Part shown: in pieces, positions 47,490-60,321 of the stretch
Layout of the letters: each line of letters starts with the position of its first letter
How positions within the stretch are numbered: the first letter of the stretch is position 1
NCBI GenBank assembly: GCA_949126835.1
Contig: OX421495.1
Location: 25,961,329-26,025,328, forward strand
DNA: 64,000 nt
DNA from: Anisus vortex
Taxonomy: Eukaryota > Mollusca > Gastropoda > Planorbidae
Direction of reading: 5' to 3'
Notes under the pieces: generated by a model
What the model was told of the DNA's origin: nothing
Seen by the model: the letters and a program-made list of their open reading frames with translations, nothing else
The model's database searches: none
Translations under genes and position numbers: made by a program

Positions 47490-50400
47490 ATGATGGATAT
47501 TCAAAAACAGTACATTATTCCCGCTGCAACAGAAGTTGTTTTATTGGACTGTGCAGACACTTTTCAAAATCTTTCAGAACGAGAAAAGTTATATTCTCAT
47601 TATCTGGCGCAAGCTAGTTTCCAGGGAGGTTTGATTGTATTATTTCAGGTGAGACCTATACCATTCGCCCTATTATTATTGTTGTATTCCTTGTCCCTTA
47701 TGCGAGAACAAATGCATATAAGTACTCTTTCTTCCCGAGTGGCATTCGGGCATGGAATGGGTTGCCTGAACAAACCAGGAAAACCAATAACCTAACATCA
47801 TTTAAAACATTAATAAAAATGCAAGACTAGACTCGGACCACGGATGAGCGTAGGACGCAATAATCTTCTTTATAGAAGGAGCGTCTGTAATGTATAAGAT
47901 AAGATATTAAAACGTGTTTTTACTATCGAAATACTGAGTTAGTCAAAATTTGAAGCTTTATTGGTTGCGCACGAAAAAAAAAAGAACATAGGCTATAAGC
48001 TTATATAAGCCTTATTATAAGCTCTAAAAATAGAGCAAGCGGTCCATCTTTTTTATGGTATAATCTAGACTAGTAGGCCTACTATATTTTTTTTATAGGC
48101 AAATGAGACAACATAACTTCTTAGAGCACAATTTATGGCAGGAATCGGAATAAGTAGGCCTACCCATGTTGTTAATATAAGAGCCACATTCCGCATGGTT
48201 AGGCCTATATATATTTCGTGTTATTCTTCTTCTATTAGCCAGTCTGCAGAGAAGTTTGCTCTCTTGCAGTCAATGTCATATACACTCGCATTGTTATTCC
48301 AGGTTTTCCTTTGTGGCTTGTTTTAAATCCCGCAGTCCAGGAGAGTTTTCGATTCTGCGCCCAGCACCTGTGTGTTGTAGCCTACTCCGGGATCGGGCTG
48401 CATTGAGTCAGGGCTGAGTTGTGCTGAGGTATATGGTCCAATCTCCACCATCTACAGAGCTCTCCATATGACACTTAGTTGTGCCATTTAGTTTTTTAGA
48501 TTCTGGGAATACTGGGAAGACTCTGTGGAATTGTCACATCCTGGATCCAGGCCCCGTCACGACTTAATACACCCACCATCTCCATGATACCAACATCATA
48601 GCCCCCCCCCCCAATAAAAGCCGCGCAAAACCTTTATCCAGGGTAGTGCAATCTGGAATCTGGACCTCTGTCAAACAGCACCACAAAGAGTAATACAAGT
48701 TTTACGTGCCCGGGTTATACCCAATTCACAACCCACTATAAGTCGCCTTTTACAACATGCAAGTGGGATTTAGCAGTGGGGTTATTCTTTCACCTGGTCA
48801 TTTCCGTGGGGTTATTCTTTCACCTGGTCATTTCCAGGACCCCGATACCCACACGGGGGATATTTCGTGTTATCAAGATCGAGCAACATACCTACACACA
48901 TATTCTCTCGCTCCCTCACACACGCACACACACGTGTATATATATATATAGTATAATAGCTTAAAATTTTATTTGGTCACATAATATTCTACACAATGTA
49001 AAAAGTCACTGATCTATAAAAAGATAATTAAGAAGAAAGAAAATTAAAAAAATATTACTTCAAAATTGTATAGGCCAGTGGTGACGAAGACTTGCGTGCA
49101 CTGATCTATAAAAAGAATGGATTGCGCCTCCTTCATAAATTTGTTTGTGAAAAGTGAAGACAGGGAAAACTAAAAATTCCCACCGCACTTATCAATATAA
49201 ATAAAATTTTGTCTAAAAATTTATTGCGCGCCACTGATTTATAAATAGATCATTGATATATAGTGCCTTAAAATGTAGAACGGAATCTGCCATACAAAAT
49301 GAGTCAAGAGTCAAGACCTTCTATAGTAGAGCTTTTTTTTTATGCTGCAATGAGCTATGGCAGATGGAACAATAATCCCACAACTGTCCAATTCACTGCA
49401 TCATACAAGCGCCCCTTGATGAGAGGCCATGTTGAGACTACTGGGAATTGTATCCAGCAAAATAAAACAGAATATTTGCCAACAGAATCAAAACACGTTA
49501 TATATATATATTCAGAAAGACACCATCAAGTGTACTTGATTATACTTAATGATACTTGATGTCATTAGGGATGGTGTGAAAATCTATGATACATTCATTA
49601 CCCGGTACTGTATTTGATGTTCATGTTGCTCAGCAATATGATATGTTGCCATCACCACATCAAGTGCAGTTCACTGAAAATGTACAAATTCCTAGTGAAG
49701 ATACATTTAATTTGGTCAAATTCCTAGTGAAGATACATTTAATTTTAATTTGTATAAGGCAAGGAGGCTTCAGTGGCTATGTATGTAAAATGGCCACTAA
49801 ACTTTTATTATGCGACAAATGTATAACTGCATTATGCACTAGTAACCTGCGACCACATCCTTTCATTACTTTAAAAAACAGAGGAGATCTGTATAAAACA
49901 CCTGACCGTGCAAAATGTTGACTGAGAATTATTTTCATAGACTGATGAAAGCTACTGGTGGTAACTTACCACAACAAGGTGGCCTTTCAGATATTATTTC
50001 TTTTTAAGGAACTAGATAACCATATGTTAGACAAATCCATTGAAGAAAACCATGCTTGCATGTGTGGTTTTTGGAGACGCAGCTGCTCGTCCCTGCATTA
50101 TGGTTTGAGATGAAAACCTAAAGTCAGAGGAACAAACATCATTTTTATTTAGCCTATAATTCTGTAGGCCTACAATACAATAGTTCTTTTTCATATATAT
50201 TATAAATCGATTTTTAAAAGTAATTAATTTTTTTTCTAAAATACTTAAGACGTCTGCAGAAGCACCTGGAATTTTTCTGCTTCTGCAAAAGTTATTTCGA
50301 GCTCAACCACCTAGTGAATTGTCTGAATTAGCTTTGTCTGTAGGTTTCACTCAAGATGAAGTGGAGGTAAGTCAACTTTATTTTTTATTCGGCCTATGTT

Positions 50401-53400
50401 TTGTGTAATATTATAAAAGCACAATCCCAAACACAAAAAAATGTTGTACTTTTTAATGTTTTATTTTTCTTTTAGGCATTTTTCATCTATGCTGCCGCTT
50501 TTTATTCTAACATGGGAAACTACAAATCCTTTGGTGACACCAAGTTTATTCCAAACGTCAATATGGTAAACAAGATTTAGAATAGTGTAGTAGGCCTATT
50601 TTAACACACGTTAATTTTTTTAATGTTTTTTTTTTATAAATAAATATGAAAGACAACAATCTTGAAAACATAATGTTACAAACAATGAAGGATATATTTA
50701 GCTGCGCCTGCAAATCCAGCTGATGTACCAAAGGTCCTGGTTTCAAATCCTGGTGAAAGCCAGGATTTTTTGCCTGGTCTGGAGGGTATCTCTTAGTCTA
50801 GCCAGCTCTGATGGGTACTTGACAATAGTTGAGTGAACATTCCCCTAGTCTTTTGTGGCAGCGGAAATTGGTGAACTCAATTCTTTCTGACTGGATTAAT
50901 TGCTACTATAATATAGTGTAATGTAATTAAATATGGAGAAAACTCCTAAAGTCAATTACAGTAAGCTCTTTAACTCTAATTTTAAAGGCCTGACAACTTA
51001 ATAAAACTCATTGGCTGACTAAATGTGTCAATTATGGCCAACAATAAAAAAATATATTATATACTAAAAAAGAATTTGACATTGTGTGAGCTGTTTTACT
51101 TATGTGTGATAGTGTGTCTCTGTGTGTGTGTGTGTATTTTATAATTAATTTTTTCTTTGTTTATATATTGCTTTCTCATTTTATCACAATCAAGATCAAT
51201 AAAATAATCCTTATCTTAAGTCTTATTTCTACCAGCAACAGAATTATATTGTTACCTTTAATATTTTTTAAAATTCAGTCTAAAGTGGAAATGCTAATCA
51301 AGTCCAGCAAAGCTTACATACAGGATGCATCTGGGATTGAGGCACTTTGGAATGCTGTGCATAGTGAAATGTTTTCTTTAGAGCATAAAGAACTAGGTTT
51401 AGGAAAAAAGGTACATTTTTTTACACTAAGACTAGACTTTGTAAAATAAATATAGGCCTACTTTTATAGTGTTAAAATAGTATTTGATAATTTTTATCTT
51501 TCTGATTTAAACAAAAATATGTTTTAATAAGCTTTAGGGTATTTATTTAGAATATATTAACCAGTAATTCATTTCTTCATTATATTATATTGATAAATTG
51601 ATACAATGATCAAATACAGTAACAAAAAAAAATCTTTGTACTATTTATTTATCAACTGAAAATATGTCAATATATAATACAGGCTATTTCCACTTACTAC
51701 TCTGAAAACTGTGATGAAAGTGATGCTAAAATCGCCCAAGATTTCTTGGATGCCAAGGTAAATGTTAGCACCTTGTATTTCATTTAAATTATAAATTGGA
51801 TTCAGTGTTTGTAAATGATAAATGCTAATAATAAATTTTTTTTTTTTTAGGCTTAAAACTTTGCATCGTTTTTTGTTGCCTTAAAAAATGTAATTCTTAA
51901 AATATATTTTTAAAAAACATTTATAAATTTAAAAAAGCAACTTTTAAGCAAATTTAAATAGAAAATAATATTTACCGTATATTTTACTAAATTGGAAAAA
52001 TAATTTTTTTTTATTAACCCTGCAAAACCTCATCTATAAAAATTGTATACAATTATCAACAAAATTTTTTTGTAGCAAAAATATTGATTTTATTAAAAAG
52101 TTAGATCTATTTGTTTATAATTTTTGTTGGAAATTTTTTTACCTGTTTATAATTTAATTACAGAAAATTAGTCCTTACAACACAAGGCTGTTCAAGAAAG
52201 AAAATCCTGACACAGGAGAAATAGAGTATGAAATCAGAGTGGCTTCTGCTGAAACTCATTGTAAGTCATTAAGTTAATAATTAAAATATTTAAGTTTTAA
52301 TGTTATGTTATGCTTGGAAAGTACTTTTGTAATATTGTGATATGTATAATTATAGTTTTTTTAAATTAAATTTAAATTCACAGATACACATCTTCCTGGA
52401 TATGTTTTTGGGGAGACAAGTTTTGTGCCCAAAGATCTAGGGAGAGAAATCAAATTTACAGTCACAAGGGGAGACTACTCACTTCTAATGGGTCTTGTAG
52501 TGAAGGAATTGAAAAATGCTCAAGTATAGTACACATTTAAATACTTTAGTATATTACAATTTTGACAAATTTATAAGATTCGTTTTTTTTTATCGGATGG
52601 CCAATGTATGTAAACCAATAAAAACAAGCAACACCTCTAAAACAATATACATATGTTGTCTAATGGTGTAATGTTCAGTTTCATTTTGAAAAAGAGATAA
52701 TTGGGGGACATATTTAACTTTCTAATTCTATACCTAATAATGTATATATCTAAATCTAATGTTATATAACTAATATTTATATCCAATGTTTAGGTTCATG
52801 CTTCAAATGAGTTTGAAAAAGAGATGCTTGGTGAATACATTAAAAGCTTTTCTACAGGCTCAATTCTAGCCCATAAAGCTGGCTCCCGAAAATGGATTAT
52901 GAATAAAGGACCTGTTGTTGAAACGTAAGTCTGGCCCTTTGTAGGATCTATCTAAATTTATTTTGTTTACGCTTGGCGAATATTTGAGAATGTAAACATT
53001 TTAAGTTTAAACCTTTTTATGTCATGGATTAGTTTCCAGTTCCAGCTTTGTCAATTTAAAAAAATATATTTATTATGCATATGATTGCTCAAATGATTTA
53101 AAATATATTATCTTAATACAATAGATACATTGGCTTCATTGAGTCTTATAGAGATCCCTATGGTGTTAGGGGAGAATTTGAAGGTATTACTTCTCTTATT
53201 ATAATTCTGAAGTAGCAGTCAATGATGTAGAATATATATAGAAAGCATATTCCCCAAAAGTTGTGGAGATTAGGCTCTGACTTCCATGAAGGGCAGAACA
53301 AAAAAACAAATAAGAAAAAAGAAAAATGTTTTTTGCTTTAAAGAATTATTGTTAATTTTTTACAAAAATATTGATCTTTAATATGGGAAAGAACTGATTA

Positions 53401-56400
53401 CCATTAGTATAAAATAATATATATCACCAATGATCTCTTAATATAGATTAGTGATGGATTACACTCGAAAGTGAGAAGGTACCATCATCTATGATAGCCA
53501 ATGGCTAAATAGCTTTGGAGAGCAATCTATTTATATATTGTAAATCATTGGTTGCGGTCAGGAACAATACCTATTTTCTTTTCTAAAAAAATATCACTAA
53601 CAATAATTATGCCATGTAAGCATGAATTTAAATGTGTACCTTGTTAACTATCTCTTGTTTCTGTTCATTATTTTCTTAATGTAAACAAGAGTGCTAATTT
53701 AGTAAAAAAAAAAAAAAAAGAATTTTTAATTAAATAATATTTTTTTAAATAATAATTTTTGGTAAATAGAAGACATTTTTTTTACTAGCATCTGTCACTT
53801 TTGTTAATTGTATATTTATAGGTTTTGTAGCTTTAGTAAATAAAGACATGTCTGCTAAGTTCTCCAACCTAGTTGAAAATGCAGAGAAATTTCTGGCTCA
53901 CCTCCCTTGGCCAGCAGAATATGAAAAAGACAAGTTCTTGAGGCCAGATTTTACATCATTGGATGTTTTGGCTTTTGGTGGCAGTGGGATTCCAGCTGGT
54001 ATCAACATTCCTAATTGTAAGATAATTTTTTATTGTTATTGTTTCTTTCATTGTCTGTAAAATATGTAGGACTTTACTTATTTAATAGTGCCGGGTATGT
54101 TGAAAATGTAAAATTGTACAAGGCAACTTGAGAACTTAATACCAATCCATTGTTGCTCAAATTTTAAATTGATTTTTTAACTAATGATTTCCATTCAGTT
54201 GTTTCATATTCTGTTATTTCTATTCAGATGATGACATTAGGCAGGATGAAGGTTTTAAGAATGTCTCACTAGGAAATGTTTTAACATCAGGATACAAAGA
54301 TTCCAAAATCACATTTCTCAGAGAAGAAGACAAAGTAATTGCCTAGTGGTTACAATTTGTTTTACCCTATTGATAATATTAATTTACTTTAGTGATATTT
54401 TTGTTAAATTGTTTTTTTCCATCTTTGATTTTTTTGTTTCTGCTTATAGGAATTGTATTCCAAATATAAAATTCAAGCTTTTGAAGTCCAAGTAGGTTTA
54501 CATGAACTGCTAGGTCATGGTAGTGGTAAACTTTTTATTGAGGTAAACATTTACTTCATACTGTACCATACTTTAAAATCCATATTATAGTGTATTGGGT
54601 TAGATTGCTTAGACTTAGACCATCTACTAATGTGTAGGCCTACTATATCATCCAAAAAGTATTGGTTTAGTTAAGTTATTTGAACCAACTACTTATATCA
54701 CATAGGCTACTAAATAATACATAGTGTATTTGTTCAGTTATCTTAATCAGATCAGCTTCTAATATTGCAAATTATACAATCAAAAATTTTCAGGATGAAG
54801 CAGGACAGTTTAACTTTGATATGAATGCAGTAACACACACTGATACTAAAGAAAAAGTATGCATGTGTTGAATTCTTTTTTTTTTCAAGCCTTTTTTCAT
54901 GAATTTTACATTTAAGAAATTATTATGTCATTAAAGGGCAAATAATTTTCATAATAAAATGCTAACATTTTGTGTAACATTTCTATGTAGAAAAATTAAA
55001 TTTTCCAAAGAGGTTGAATGTATAATATATATATATATATATATATGTGTGTATTTAAGAGTCAAAATTTAAAAAACCTAAATTTAAACAATTTTAAATA
55101 TATTTGATCTATTTAAGAATGTTTACATTGTTTGAATGAGTTATTTCCCATTTGTTTATCTCTATCAGATTACAAGTTGGTACAAGTCTGGTGAGACATG
55201 GGACAGTAAGTTCTCTACAATTGCTTCAACATATGAAGAATGTCGTGCAGAGTGTGTGGGCGTCTACCTGTCCATTGTCTCGGATGTACAAAGGTCAAAA
55301 GTTTATTCAATTTTTGTATATTTATAAAAATAAAGCAGAGTTGATTATAATTTTTCAAAAATGTATTCCATTTTATTATAATGTCAAATCTTAGAGGCTG
55401 CTTTGAGCTAATGAAGATTGAAATTAGAAATTATTTTTTAGCAAAGATGTAAATTTTTATTTGTTTATTGACAATCTTTATCTTATTCGTGTAAAAATTC
55501 ATTCTATTAATGAAATGATACTTTGAAATAAGTAAATGTGCAAGTCCTCAATAATTATATTTTATTTGTTTTCTGTAAAGAATTGCACAATTTTAAAGTT
55601 GTTGTTTTTTCTTTTAGAATATTTGGTCACACTGATGATGAAGCTGATGATATTATCTACATTAATTGGCTGAACATGGTCAGGGCTGGACTTTTAGCTT
55701 TAGAATTTTACTCACCTGAATCTACATCCTGGAGACAGGTATGGTAATATATACAATATACAAATAAAGTTTAATAAATAATATATAATAATAATAAATA
55801 AATAAAGTGTAAAATCACTAAACAAATTCATGTACATTTCATGGGCAGTTTTCAATATTTTTATTATGCTGAAAATGTATCTATGCATTGTATTGCTGTT
55901 AACAGTATCAAAGTTTTTCAATCTAGATTTACACATTTGTAATAACCTAAACTAATAATGAATATAAAAAAAATGTAGGCCTACTATGTTTTTTAAAACC
56001 TTTTCAATCTTCATGTGTTTAACTAGTACATTCATTTCATGTCTTTTTATTTATATATATATATAATCACCTAGTAAATTACAATGTGGACAAGTCATGC
56101 ATTTGTTATCTTTTGACTAAACACTCTTTCATTGCTTCTATCCAGGCTCATATGAATGCCAGATTTGTCATTCTGCGTGTGTTGATAGAAGCTGGGGAAG
56201 ATTTAGTCAAAGTTGAGAAAGTCCCAGGTGATGATGGCAAGCCTGATCTTATTGTGACCCTGGATAGAGCCAAAATTATTTCAGTTGGCAAACCAGCCAT
56301 TGGCGCCTTCTTACGCAGATTGCAGGTACAAACAAAGTAATATGTCACACATCAGTATTAGAAATCATTAATCATCTGTAAACTGAGTTTTCATAAGTCT

Positions 56401-58017
56401 GTGGACTATCATTTTTTCCAATTGCAAGGGAACTAAAAAAATACTTTATTAGAATATGTCAATACTAAAAAAAAGATAACATGTGATGCAACCCCACAGA
56501 ATGGTACTAAAGTCAGCAAAAAAAGATATTTTGTTTTAGGTCTTAAATAAAAGCTAATTCTTTTATATATTCAGTGGTGAAAAATTGTCTAATATCGATT
56601 AATTAGTTCAAAGGTTATTCAAAATTACTTAAGTAAAAGAAAAGGAAGCTGTTTTGGAGAAAAACGATAAAGAAAACAGTACTGATTTTTCATCTTTTAA
56701 CTTTGCAGCAGATAGATAATTAAATATTATTAGTGTGAATAAATATTAACCAATCTCCATGAAATTCAGCAAACACTTTCATAATGAGTCAATAAAGTTT
56801 TAAATATATTAATTAGTATTTAGTTGACTTATAAACAATTTTTTCTCTAGAAAACATTTTGTGTATAATTTTTTATGTAAAAAATAATTTTAGTTTGAAA
56901 ATTTCACAGCTATAAGTTAACGTATTCAATATAACAAATCAATAATAATCTAAAAAATTACCTAGGACCCTTTTTTCACATTATTTTGTATTTATTGAAA
57001 AATCAGTTTACAAAAAATAACATTTGCCAAGAATTGATTATCACTAACTATGCCTAACTTTAATTTACTTATGACTAGTACATGGAAACTCTGCAACATC
57101 AAATCATTAAATAAATAGTAAATTTTAAATTAATTTTATTTAAAATTATTATAAGTTGATAGTAACTTAATCCAGTTCATGATCAACAGATGTTGGCAAA
57201 AGTTTGTAATATTTGTGAGATATTTTTTTCAAGAAAATGAAATAATTAAATTTTACAAAACTATACATTCCTTAAAATAGCAAATATATTTTAATATAAC
57301 TTTTTTTTTAAATCAATAATGAGATATATCATACATAGATTGAATAAGTTGTTATGTTGATAACTAAGCAAAAGACTTTCAATTACAAAATGACCTTTAG
57401 ATGACCGACAATACATATATTTAATCTCATTTGGTCTTAGTGTACAATTATTTTGTTATTAGACCTATTTTTAGTAAAAGAAAAAAATGTATCTCAGGTT
57501 TACAAGTCTACAGCTGATGTGGAAGCTGCAAGAGAAATGTACAACTACTATTCTGATGTCAATAGCCAGCAGGAGCCAAAATTCTCAACTTTACGGGATA
57601 TTGTCTTGGACAGGAAACAACCCAGAAAACTTTTTGTTCAGCATCATACATACATTGAGGGTAAACAAATAGTCTACATTAAATATTCTTTTTATAGCAT
57701 GGGAACACTTATCAAAATGTTTAAAATTACCATGTAGCCTATCCTAGTAATATGTTAATTATAAAACATAGTTGATGTTTAAACTATCATGAACTTTAAG
57801 GTTAGATTTAAAACAAATTATTCTCCAAACAGATGGTGAAGTGAAACTCAAGTCCTATGATCCATCTCCCTGTGGATTGATTCAGTCATTTGTTGACAGG
57901 TTCAATATTACTGATATTGATGCTGTACTAAGCCAGCACTGGGAAAAAGAAAACAGCTTTTTTGTTGATTCAATTTCAGATGAAGCTGCAATTTATCCTG
58001 AACAGTTGTGTTATTAA
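47490..58017 (+). CDS. DPP3: Dipeptidyl peptidase 3, copy C (18 exons, complete)
   Basis: M49 zinc dipeptidyl-aminopeptidase. Exons: 47490-47648, 50250-50366, 50476-50565, 51279-51410, 51683-51757, 52164-52260, 52384-52523, 52794-52924, 53125-53183, 53822-54016, 54228-54334, 54450-54542, 54794-54856, 55169-55293, 55618-55738, 56146-56325, 57498-57660, 57833-58017. Total 2,232 nt, 743 aa, all GT-AG. HELLGH is at 452-457 and EECRAE has its ligand E at 510. The ETGE motif of mammalian DPP3 is absent (DTKE). Exons 1-14 match copy B; exons 15-18 lie in unique sequence. Compared with copy A, exons 1-4 are about 70-78% identical, exons 5-16 mostly 87-99%, exon 17 about 82%, and the last ~45 nt and C-terminus differ (copy C adds a tail ending YPEQLCY). 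Intron 1 holds a P-type transposase relic, a SINE lies in intron 3, and there is a LINE insertion 40 bp after exon 1. Confidence 0.97.
47689..47908 (+). mobile_element. 220-bp 5'-truncated LINE insertion in intron 1 of copy C
   Basis: Present here, absent at the same place in copy B (after 37336). It is flanked by TATT on both sides, a possible target duplication. It encodes the C-terminal LINE signature (YSFFPRVA, then [19 protein letters not shown] residues in the adjoining frame) and ends in an ATAAGATAAGATA tail. It is the youngest member of the family also seen at 4469-4705 and 10085-10160. Confidence 0.88.
49296..50116 (+). pseudogene. P-element/THAP9-like transposase relic in intron 1 of copy C
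   Basis: Second copy of the relic at 38725-39545, with the same open-frame pieces and the same stops. The relic therefore predates the block duplication. Confidence 0.72.
50701..50916 (+). mobile_element. tRNA-derived SINE in intron 3 of copy C
   Basis: Block-2 counterpart of the SINE at 40130-40345. Confidence 0.7.
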
Positions 58018-59290
58018 TCAAATTGTAGACAAAAAGTATTCAAGTGATCATGTACATAACGTTCTAACATTTTCCAGAATGTGTTAACATCATCTGTGTT
58101 TATTAATTTTAAATTATTATTTTTTTTACACTTATTGTATATATTCATATATATAGGCTTCTTTATTATTGTATAATTTATATGAACTTCACTTATAATA
58201 AATTGACTTAGTATAAAATGTTTCATTCCTCATAAAGATTTTTTTCATTTGATGTTTTTATAAAAACTGCAAATGTAAATTCAGATAAGTTTTCTCTCTT
58301 AAAATGATAATTTTTCATATATCTTATTAATTAGGTAATATAAAAAAAATTAGGCCTACAATTAAAAATACATTTTGTTAGCTTTATAGCTGATAATGTC
58401 TTAAACTTTTGAGTGTAGAGGCATACTTTTTATTTTAATAATAAAAGCCCATTGCTTTCCAAAGGTTTGTCAGGTAATGTTAGTTTCACAGATTTGTCAT
58501 AGATCTACCTGAAAAAAATAAATTATAGTGGCATGTTTTTTTTTTAAAAATTGCTTTTTAATAACACAATAAAGATTTTCATGCTCTCTAACGACCTTTA
58601 AATGTCTGACTTCAACTATGAAATCAATATCAATTGTAAAAAATAGATTATACTGGTTGTATGTATGTCAGTGCACATTCAAACTTTTGTTCATAATTTT
58701 TACAATAATATCAGGTACAAAGAATGACACAATAACGTTGAGTTTTCAGGTAATATCATTTTAAAAATATAGCCTACCATAAAATGTATAATCTAAAGAA
58801 AATGTTTATTGTATATTAAAATTAAACGATGTTGATGTATTCAAAATCTGTGATAGTGGGTTGACATTTGCCCTTTGTAAATATTATTTAAGGCTCAAAA
58901 TGTTGCTTTATGACCGAGAAAGTTAGTTTACTAACTACTGATACATATTTACATTTTCTTGACTGATTCTTTTTATGCTGCATTCTAAGTAGTGGATGTT
59001 TATATATGTCTATTCAAAATCATTCTATTGTTTCCCTGATGTAATTATTATTATTATTTATTTCTGTATTATCAAGTCTCTATGACCTATGATATTTAGA
59101 TCTATTGAAATATTGTAATTTACATTTATACGGTTCAAAATAAACGATATAAAACAATGATAGTAATAGTATTATTCGAATAAATTTAATTTCTTTAAAT
59201 CACTACATATAGGGGTCATTTCAAGTTAATATAGACTTGTCCAAGCTAATCCACTTTTGTATTAAATGAATGATTTCAAGAATAAAGTTG
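58018..59290. other. 3' UTR of DPP3 copy C and AT-rich intergenic DNA
   Basis: AATAAA at 58197-58202, 180 bp after the stop, is a good candidate polyadenylation signal. Beyond it I recognise no gene or repeat family. Confidence 0.5.
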
Positions 59291-59294
59291 TTTT

Positions 59295-59395
59295 ATCATA
59301 GCATCTCTCAATCTTTACCAGGATTCGAACCCAGGAGCTTTGATATGCCAGCCAAATGTGCTGCCACTCGGCCCACCGTTCCCCATTAGAATTCT
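59295..59395 (-). mobile_element. tRNA-like SINE head
   Basis: On the minus strand GGGCCGAGTGGCAGCAC (A box, Ser/Leu-tRNA-like) and GGGTTCGAATCCTGG (B box) are well kept, about 45 bp apart. The arms cannot form a normal acceptor stem, so I call a SINE head rather than a tRNA gene. Confidence 0.55.
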
Positions 59396-59584
59396 AGAAT
59401 GAAATAATTCATTAATTGTTAAATAACTTTGCAAACTTGATTAAGTAAGTTCTTGTATAAAAGTACAAATATGAAGCATAATGAATGCACTGTCTTAAGC
59501 CACTAGCTATTGCAGTGATTACTTCTATCTGTATTCAGATGTTGTTCATTTTTTGAGTGATAAAAAAAAAAGGTATCCCTCTGA

Positions 59585-60105
59585 CCAAATTGAACCATAG
59601 AGCTGGTGAAGCCAAGTTCACCAGACTAGAACCTCACTTCTCTATCAGAGAATGTGAGCCGAGCTTACTCTTTTAGGGCTCGGAGAACGAATTCCGCTGT
59701 ATCACGCAGCTGTGTTACATTACCATAATGGTTACTAGAAAGGGTCGGCGTAAACGGTTGGCCGTCCCTGTCCACTCTAAAGATCTTGCAAGGCGGGGCA
59801 ATCTGCAAGCATGTGATCGACCGTCTCTTCCGCATCCTTGCAGTTTCAACACAGCGAATCTTCTTGGGGGCCTAAACCTACTAAAGTAAGCACCCACTGG
59901 ACAGATTGTTCCCAAATTAATCCATGGGGCCGGCGAAGCAGCATTCGCCCGTTTCTGTGGCCAAGACATACTAGGGGGATTGTGTGGCATGCACAATGCC
60001 CAGCCGCCTATACTCTCCCCCAACTAAAGTCAGGTAGGCCTACCTATCAGAGCTGGTTAGACTCAGGGACACCCTCCAGACTCGAGAACATCATACCAAA
60101 TAATA
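59585..60105 (-). mobile_element. Composite of SINE and LINE fragments
   Basis: 59585-59640 and 59915-60105 match the SINE body (AGAGCTGGTTAGACTCAG, GTGTGGCATGCACAATGCCC). Between them, about 59725-59905 reads on the minus strand NCKDAEETVDHMLADCPALQ, the C-terminal Cys/His region of a LINE ORF. Open frames across it on both strands are shadows. Confidence 0.6.
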
Positions 60106-60321
60106 TAGCTTACAAGATCTCAAAACTTAGCGAACCGGAAATACTTAAATAAGCAAACTATGTTATTGCAGATTAGACCGCTACCTTAGAGAGAACTGGG
60201 TAAGACAAAAACTGGTTCCTGAAGATGTAAAATGCCACCCTTGTGTTTATGCCTGATAATAATAATATTGTCTGTAGGCCTATACATTACGCTAATCTAC
60301 AGTGACTATTGTAGGTCAAGG

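Larger units (their letters stand above)
44864..55434. repeat. Duplication block 2 (10,571 bp)
   Basis: Starts at the junction AATTAT/ACAAATTTAAGG, where the left side matches 55421-55434 and the right side matches 27640 onwards. The two parental sequences share only 2 bp (AT) at the breakpoint. At 55435 block 2 runs on into sequence absent after block 1, carrying DPP3 exons 15-18. Confidence 0.95.

Noticed and set aside
44864..55434. Independent older DPP3 paralogue in block 2
   Set aside because: Too similar to block 1, including introns, for an old duplication; treated as a very recent copy or allele.
59295..59395. True tRNA gene
   Set aside because: A and B boxes are good, but I find no matching acceptor stem or clear anticodon arm; better explained as a SINE head.
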